The translations under genes and the position numbers were made by a program. Shown piece by piece: positions 59,659 through 64,000 of a stretch of 64,000 bases of DNA. This DNA comes from Neolewinella lacunae (GTDB lineage: Bacteria; Bacteroidota; Bacteroidia; Chitinophagales; Saprospiraceae): contig NZ_JACSIT010000142.1 of assembly GCF_014349155.1 (NCBI RefSeq), forward strand, positions 8,663-72,662. Reading direction: 5' to 3'. The number at the start of each line of letters is the position of its first letter. Position 1 is the first letter of the stretch. Below the pieces are notes generated by a model, which saw only the letters and a list, made by a program, of their open reading frames with translations, did no database searches and was not told the origin of the DNA.

Positions 59659-62600
59659 ATGCCGTTTCCTTCCTTCATTCGTTTTTCCCTGGTTTCGTTA
59701 CTGTTGGCGGGTCTTTTTCTGCTGCCGGGATGCGATTCTTCCCCGGCGGGTGGTTTTGAGGTCGTCTCGTTGCCGGCGGATGGTCCGGTGCTGGTGGTGG
59801 GTAGCCCGGAGCGTAGCTTACTGGAACGGATCAGGCAGGGCCTGCAGCAGGATACGCGGCTGGCGGCGTACCGGATGCTGGACGAAGACAGCCTTTTCCA
59901 GTACCGCAACCTCGTCTTGCAGCGGCCGTTGGCGGACAGCATGACGGCGCACCGGCGGACGGCGGTTGAGCGCTTCGTCCTGGCGGGCGGCCGCTTGCTG
60001 ATTGTGGACGAGCGGCCGGCGGTGCGGTACGCCTGGGATTGGTACGCGCGGATGATCGACAGCAGCCGCCAGGATCTGGCCGTGGGCCGGGGAGCGGTAT
60101 TGCACGTGAAGGACCAGAGCGCGCCGGTGGGGACGTTCTTCGCTCCTTCAACTTCCCTGGCACCTGCGGCCGCGCCCACCGGAAGTGCGGCGGCGCTGCG
60201 ACTGCCCCCGGCGGCACCAAAGGACGACCGTTTCCAGATTGAGGTGCTGGACAACGACATCTACGAGCCCATGGAAATGGAGGTATTGCCTACGGGCGGC
60301 GTGCTCTTTCTGGAGCGGCGCGGCAAGATGAAATTTTTCGACCGGGGCCAAACGAAGGTGGTCCACGACTTTGCGGTGTGCATTGAGGGCAACTACGAAG
60401 ACGGCCTCCACGGGCTGGCGCTCGACCCCGGCTACGGGCAGGACAATGACTACATTTACCTGTACTACAGTCCGGCGCCCTGCGACTCGACCGACCAGTT
60501 GCTTTCGCGTTTCCGTTTCCGGGACGGCGTGCTGGATACGGCCAGTGAGCAAGTGGTGCTGCGGGTGGCCGTGCAGCGCGAAACCTGTTGCCACTCCGGC
60601 GGAAGTGTGGAATTTGGTCCGGACGGCCTCCTGTACCTGAGCACGGGCGACAATACGAGCAGTAAGGAAAGCGATGGTTACAGTCCGCTCGACGAGCGCC
60701 CGGGGCGTGGCCCGTACGACGCCCAAAAATCCAGTGGCAACACCAATGATCTGCGGGGGAAGATCCTCCGCATCCGCCCCACGCCCGAGGGGGGCTATAC
60801 CATTCCGGAGGGCAACCTCTTTGCGGACGGCAAAGGCGGTAGGCCGGAGATTTACGCGATGGGCTGCCGCAACCCTTTCCGCATTGCGATTGACCCGTGG
60901 ACGAACTACCTCTACTGGGGGGACGTGGGGCCGGACGTGGGCCAGGACGGCCGCTACGGCCCGCAGAGCTACGACGAGTGGAACCAGGCCCGGGCGGCGG
61001 GCAATTTTGGCTGGCCCTATTTTGTGGGCAACAACTTTGCTTACCCCAGCCGCGACTTTGCCACCGACCAGGTTGGGGCGCTTTACGACCCTGCGCGGCC
61101 CATCAACGCCTCGCCGAACAACACGGGCGCGCGGGAGTTGCCGCCGGCCCAGCCCGCCTTTATTTGGTACCCCTACGGCCCGAGCAAGGAATTTCCCGTT
61201 CTGGGCCAGGGCAGCCGCTCGGCCATGGCCGGCCCTTTTTACGATCCGGCGCGCCTGGTGCCCATCACGAACAGCGCTCTGCCAGAGTACTACCATGGCA
61301 AGTGGTTCATTTACGAGTGGGCCCGCAGCTGGATTAAGGTGGTAACGCTGGACAGTGCGCGGCAAAACATTGTACAGATTGAGGACTTCCTGCCGGAGTT
61401 CCCGATCAGCAAGCCCATTGATTTTAAAATTGCCCCCGACGGCTCGATCTACCTGCTGGAGTACGGCAACGACTACTTTTTGAACAACCCCGACGCGCGG
61501 CTCGTCCGCATCAGCTACTCGGCCCGCAACCGTCCGCCCCTGGCCCAGCTGACGACCGACGAAACGGCCGGGGGCTTGCCCTTTCAACCGACGCTCAGTG
61601 CGGAAGGGAGCAGTGACCCGGATCCGGGTGACAGCCTGAGTTACCGCTGGTTCATCGACGGAGCTTTTCAGGGCGAAGGCATAAATTTCCAGCCCGTCTT
61701 GACGCAGCCGGGCAGCTACCTCGTCCGCCTGGAAGTGCGGGATGCGGAGGGCGGCACGGCGGAGGCGACGGTCAATCTGGCGGCGGGCAACGCACGGCCG
61801 GCGCTGGCCCTGGAGCTGGAGGGCAACCGTTCTTTCCTACTGCCGGGGCGTTCGCGGCTGCGCTACGCCGCCAAAGTGGAAGACCCCGAAGACCGCGCAG
61901 CGGGCAAGCTATCGCAAGACCGGGTATTGGTGAACGCTACCTGGATTGAAGACGAGGCGCTGGCGACGGGCCTGCGCCGCGGCGAACAGCAGTTGCCGAG
62001 TGGCAACCTGGCCTACGCCCGCGGAGCGGCGCTGATGGCGGCCTCCGACTGCTCCACCTGCCACAAAGAGCGGGAAGAAAACGTGGGGCCGCCCTACCTG
62101 AGGATTGCCGAGCGCTACGACGATGCGCCGGAGACGATTGCGCGCCTGGCGGGCAAGGTCATCAAAGGCGGCAACGGGGTGTGGGGCGAGCGGCTGATGT
62201 CGGCCCACCCCACCCTGAGCCCGGCGGAGGCGGAGACGATGGTGGGTTACATCCTGGCGCTCAACAACGGTGGCTTGCCAGTGGCGGGGCAGGTGAGCCC
62301 GGGTGCGGGCGCGGGCAGCTACGTGCTGGCAGCGAGCTACCGCGACGGGGGTGGCAAGAATACGCCACCACTGGTGGGACAAAAGACGGTGGTGCTGCGT
62401 GCGCCCTGGCTGGAGGCGGAGCGGGCCCACGATGGGCTTTACCGCGCCGGGGTTCCAGGCAGTGGGCAGCCGGGGGCTTTTCGCATCGTCACCTTCCGTC
62501 CGGGGGGCTGGCTGCGGCTGGCCGACATCCACCTGCTGGGCATCCGCCAGGTGACGGCCCACCTGCACGCCAATGCGCCGGGCGTACTGGAATTGCGCTA

Positions 62601-62823
62601 CGGCAGCCCCGAGGGACAAGTGCTGGCCAGCGCCACACCCGCGCCGACTCAGGGCTGGGACCAGCGCGACGCGGTAGCCCTCCGCCTCGGGCCGAGCGTG
62701 GATGCTTTGGCTCCGGGGGATCTTTACCTGGTTTGGAAGGGCGAAGGTGGCGTGGTGGCCGATGACATGGGGCACCACCGGCCGGGGGATTTGGGCTGGG
62801 TGGATGCGTTGGAGGTGAAGTGA
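59659..62823 (+). CDS. PQQ-type sugar dehydrogenase lipoprotein with ThuA-like, PKD and cytochrome c domains
   Basis: From the ATG at 59659 the product is 1054 residues with a lipobox (LLAGLFLLPGCDSS). Residues ~35-150 resemble a shortened ThuA-like domain (RRTAVERFVLAGGRLLIVDE, YAWDWYARMID). An Ala-rich linker encoded by a GC-rich element (60160-60177) follows. The six-bladed PQQ/sorbosone dehydrogenase domain (~190-620) has GLHGLALDPGYGQDNDYIYL, SGGSVEFGPDGLLYLSTGDN, LRGKILRIRP and AMGCRNPFRIAIDPWT. A PKD domain (~630-720) and a cytochrome c domain with CSTCH (~797-801) precede a C-terminal CBM6-like part. Family knowledge suggests periplasmic sugar oxidation with electrons passed to the fused haem. 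Confidence 0.88.
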   Translation: MPFPSFIRFSLVSLLLAGLFLLPGCDSSPAGGFEVVSLPADGPVLVVGSPERSLLERIRQGLQQDTRLAAYRMLDEDSLFQYRNLVLQRPLADSMTAHRRTAVERFVLAGGRLLIVDERPAVRYAWDWYARMIDSSRQDLAVGRGAVLHVKDQSAPVGTFFAPSTSLAPAAAPTGSAAALRLPPAAPKDDRFQIEVLDNDIYEPMEMEVLPTGGVLFLERRGKMKFFDRGQTKVVHDFAVCIEGNYEDGLHGLALDPGYGQDNDYIYLYYSPAPCDSTDQLLSRFRFRDGVLDTASEQVVLRVAVQRETCCHSGGSVEFGPDGLLYLSTGDNTSSKESDGYSPLDERPGRGPYDAQKSSGNTNDLRGKILRIRPTPEGGYTIPEGNLFADGKGGRPEIYAMGCRNPFRIAIDPWTNYLYWGDVGPDVGQDGRYGPQSYDEWNQARAAGNFGWPYFVGNNFAYPSRDFATDQVGALYDPARPINASPNNTGARELPPAQPAFIWYPYGPSKEFPVLGQGSRSAMAGPFYDPARLVPITNSALPEYYHGKWFIYEWARSWIKVVTLDSARQNIVQIEDFLPEFPISKPIDFKIAPDGSIYLLEYGNDYFLNNPDARLVRISYSARNRPPLAQLTTDETAGGLPFQPTLSAEGSSDPDPGDSLSYRWFIDGAFQGEGINFQPVLTQPGSYLVRLEVRDAEGGTAEATVNLAAGNARPALALELEGNRSFLLPGRSRLRYAAKVEDPEDRAAGKLSQDRVLVNATWIEDEALATGLRRGEQQLPSGNLAYARGAALMAASDCSTCHKEREENVGPPYLRIAERYDDAPETIARLAGKVIKGGNGVWGERLMSAHPTLSPAEAETMVGYILALNNGGLPVAGQVSPGAGAGSYVLAASYRDGGGKNTPPLVGQKTVVLRAPWLEAERAHDGLYRAGVPGSGQPGAFRIVTFRPGGWLRLADIHLLGIRQVTAHLHANAPGVLELRYGSPEGQVLASATPAPTQGWDQRDAVALRLGPSVDALAPGDLYLVWKGEGGVVADDMGHHRPGDLGWVDALEVK
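60160..60177 (-). repeat. Intragenic GC-rich element in the dehydrogenase gene
   Basis: A perfect minus-strand core copy is read on the plus strand in frame as APAAAP, between the ThuA-like and dehydrogenase domains. Confidence 0.9.
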
Positions 62824-62825
62824 GC

Positions 62826-63295
62826 GGGGCTGCTGCGCAGCTTTTTTTGAACCACTAAGTTTTATGGGCTGCTGCGCAGCTTGTTTTTGAACCACTAAGA
62901 ACACTAAGTCCACTAAGAAACACTAAGAAGACTTCGTTTTAGGGGGGCTGCTGCGCAGCTTTTTTTGAACCACTAAGAACACTAAGTCCACTAAGAAGAC
63001 TTGGTTTTTGGGGGGCTGCTGCGCAGCTTTTTTTGAACCACTAAGTTCACTAAGTTTAGGAGCCGCACTTGGTTGAGTCGCTATGCGGCGAAGTGCAGGC
63101 CAAGGTATTTTATCTCGCGGCGAACGCAGTCCCACTAAAGGTAATTCTTTGTGGAAGGGAAGCAGTCGCCGCACAGCGGCTCTACCATTCACCTTAGTGC
63201 CTCTTGTGTATTAGTGGTTCAAAAACGAAAGCGAAGCGTTGAAAAGTCTTAGCTCCTCTTCGTGTACTTAGTGGTTCAAAAACGAAAGCGAGGCT
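62826..63295. repeat. Tandem hairpin-T-run units and AACCACTAAG repeats
   Basis: Four copies of GCTGCTGCGCAGCTT (near 62829, 62870, 62948, 63017), each a five-base GC stem followed by a T-run, alternate with GAACCACTAAGAACACTAAG tracts. The inverted counterpart TTAGTGGTTCAAAAACGAAA occurs near 63211 and 63270, so the cluster is itself roughly palindromic. It follows the dehydrogenase stop at once and probably terminates that transcript several times over. No gene is seen between 62824 and 63271. Confidence 0.8.
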
Positions 63296-63439
63296 CCCCC
63301 TGCGGGCTACCTTTCTCCGCTGCAACAGCGGGAGCTTTACGAAGCCTTAGGCTATCCGGAGGGCATCGATAGGGAGGCGTACCGAGCACTGGAAGTGGCG
63401 AAAGTCCAAGAAGAAAATAATGAAAAAGAAGAAGATTAA
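63272..63439 (+). pseudogene. C-terminal remnant of an unidentified gene
   Basis: An open frame without a start runs from repeat sequence into YLSPLQQRELYEALGYPEGI and continues DREAYRALEVAKVQEENN to an acidic end (EKEED) and TAA at 63437-63439. The composition looks like a real protein tail, whereas the upstream part (WFKNESEAPP) is repeat-derived. It is probably the 3' end of a gene whose 5' part was removed by repeat-mediated rearrangement. Confidence 0.45.
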
Positions 63440-63469
63440 TGCGCCAAGCCTTCCCATCTGAAATAAATT

Positions 63470-63508
63470 ACGGGACATTTGGGGACATTACGAGACATTT
63501 GGGGACAT
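63470..63508 (+). repeat. 20-base-period direct repeat
   Basis: TACGGGACATTTGGGGACAT and TACGAGACATTTGGGGACAT are adjacent with one mismatch. They lie between the gene remnant and a CCACCAG/CTGGTGG hairpin (63560-63582). Confidence 0.75.
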
Positions 63509-63654
63509 CGATTTGGTGGTACCGCTTCATCCTCCTAATTTAGTTCCCGATGACAGACACCACCAGGTCTTTTTGCTGGTGGCCCGGTGCCGGAGTGGGA
63601 TAATGATGGTTAAATTTTTTCGTTAATAAGCGTTTTGTTTTCAAGTGCATTGCC

Positions 63655-63765
63655 ATGTTGTCTCTGGCTTTATTCTTTGCTGGCACACCAGTTGCGGCTA
63701 CTGGTGGCGGTGGGGGTGGAAGTTCCAGTCAACTAGGACCAGCTGGTCCGGTAATTGGGTGCTAA
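63655..63765 (+). CDS. Tiny glycine-rich exported peptide (start uncertain, possible -1 frameshift upstream)
   Basis: The ATG at 63655 opens a 36-residue frame, MLSLALFFAGTPVAATGGGG, that continues with a six-Gly run and ends in GPVIGC. Upstream in the same frame without a start lies KRFVFKCIA, which would complete a proper signal peptide. The ATG at 63606 (MVKFF) would join this frame if the T6 run at 63615-63620 were one base shorter. A perfect palindrome GGACCAGCTGGTCC (63736-63749) lies in the coding sequence. No family is recognised. It may be a small secreted peptide, or a decayed or phase-variable gene. Confidence 0.45.
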   Translation: MLSLALFFAGTPVAATGGGGGGSSSQLGPAGPVIGC

Positions 63766-63888
63766 ACCTGAACAGGCAACTGCTAGAAACCAGAAAGGCT
63801 ATCCGCTCACTTACCGTTCTTTATTCTAGTAGTTGCCCCTTTAGCGTCTCCTACTTAACACAAAGAACAGTCTCTAAAAAACCCAAGA

Positions 63889-64000
63889 ATGCACTTAAAA
63901 GCATTAACGATTATTTTTCTAGCTCTATCGCTACTGACATGCTCGGGCAACCAACCATTTGTGGACGACGCTCCGCACCAGTCCTTTAGCAATTACGAAA
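63889..64000 (+). CDS. Lipoprotein, 5' part (runs off the window)
   Basis: An ATG at 63889 opens a frame to the window end: MHLKALTIIFLALSLLTCSG, with a basic start, hydrophobic core and LLTC lipobox with the Cys at residue 18, then NQPFVDDAPHQSFSNYE. This is a convincing lipoprotein signal and the AT-rich codon use resembles the accessory module at 1-1592. The body is not visible, so no function is given. The gene is too short here to judge further. Confidence 0.6.
   Translation, partial: MHLKALTIIFLALSLLTCSGNQPFVDDAPHQSFSNYE

Noticed and set aside
3620-60177. GCGGCCGC-containing element as cloning-linker or adapter contamination
   Set aside because: Copies differ by substitutions (GCGGTCGC, GCGACCGC, one insertion), have varied flanks and lie in frame in genes.
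63645-63989. 114-codon frame across the Gly-rich peptide and lipoprotein start
   Set aside because: It is out of frame with both more convincing products and has an unnatural Trp/Cys/Ser composition.

Overview
The window comes from a GC-rich member of the Bacteroidota, most likely a marine Saprospiria/Lewinella-type bacterium (inference). The signs are type IX secretion (T9SS) C-terminal sorting domains, a PorW/SprE-family T9SS lipoprotein, SprB-like adhesin repeats, Bacteroidota-type Rhs cores, LytTR/LytS regulation, and promoters matching the Bacteroidota pattern TTG-N19/20-TAnnTTTG. I saw no rRNA, tRNA or CRISPR array.

Layout. 1-2250: the end of an Rhs gene with a swapped, AT-rich, HExxH-containing toxin tip, its overlapping lipoprotein (candidate immunity) and a displaced second Rhs-core fragment. 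2254-15716: mostly housekeeping or conserved genes (a VTE5/VTE6-like phytol-kinase fusion, a sulfurtransferase, a sugar nucleotidyltransferase, a GH3-type adenylating enzyme, a large M1 peptidase), separated by repeat-filled gaps, then a BrnT toxin with an unusual antitoxin. 15745-29680: a coiled-coil pair, an NhaC antiporter, a T9SS FG-GAP protein, MurQ, truncated haemoglobin, a sugar isomerase-like lipoprotein, a sulfotransferase, isocitrate dehydrogenase and an AI-2E family permease. 29852-38486: two glycosyltransferase-related genes, a zincin-like protein, a nucleoside phosphorylase, a TspO-like protein, L19, a DUF427-egtB-egtD operon (ergothioneine type) and a CBS protein. 38652-51176: a PD40/MORN protein, a LytS/LytTR two-component pair, two M23 peptidases, PorW/SprE with an overlapping glycosyltransferase, and CorA. 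51387-62823: a 2609-residue T9SS adhesin and a lipoprotein PQQ-type sugar dehydrogenase fused to ThuA-like, PKD and cytochrome c parts. 62824-64000: tandem hairpin repeats, a gene remnant, a tiny glycine-rich exported peptide frame and the start of a lipoprotein gene.

The most unusual property is the density of short dispersed repeats, at least five families. The strongest is an 18-base GC-rich element (core GCGCGGCCGCAGGTGC) present about 14 times on both strands. Four of these copies lie inside protein genes, read in frame as Ala/Gly/Pro-rich linkers, and at least one forms part of a terminator. A second family, built from AGTTCAT/ATGAACT heptamers, forms long hairpins in five gaps, in four of them starting at or just after a stop codon. 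Together they look like small palindromic elements that colonise gene ends and domain linkers.
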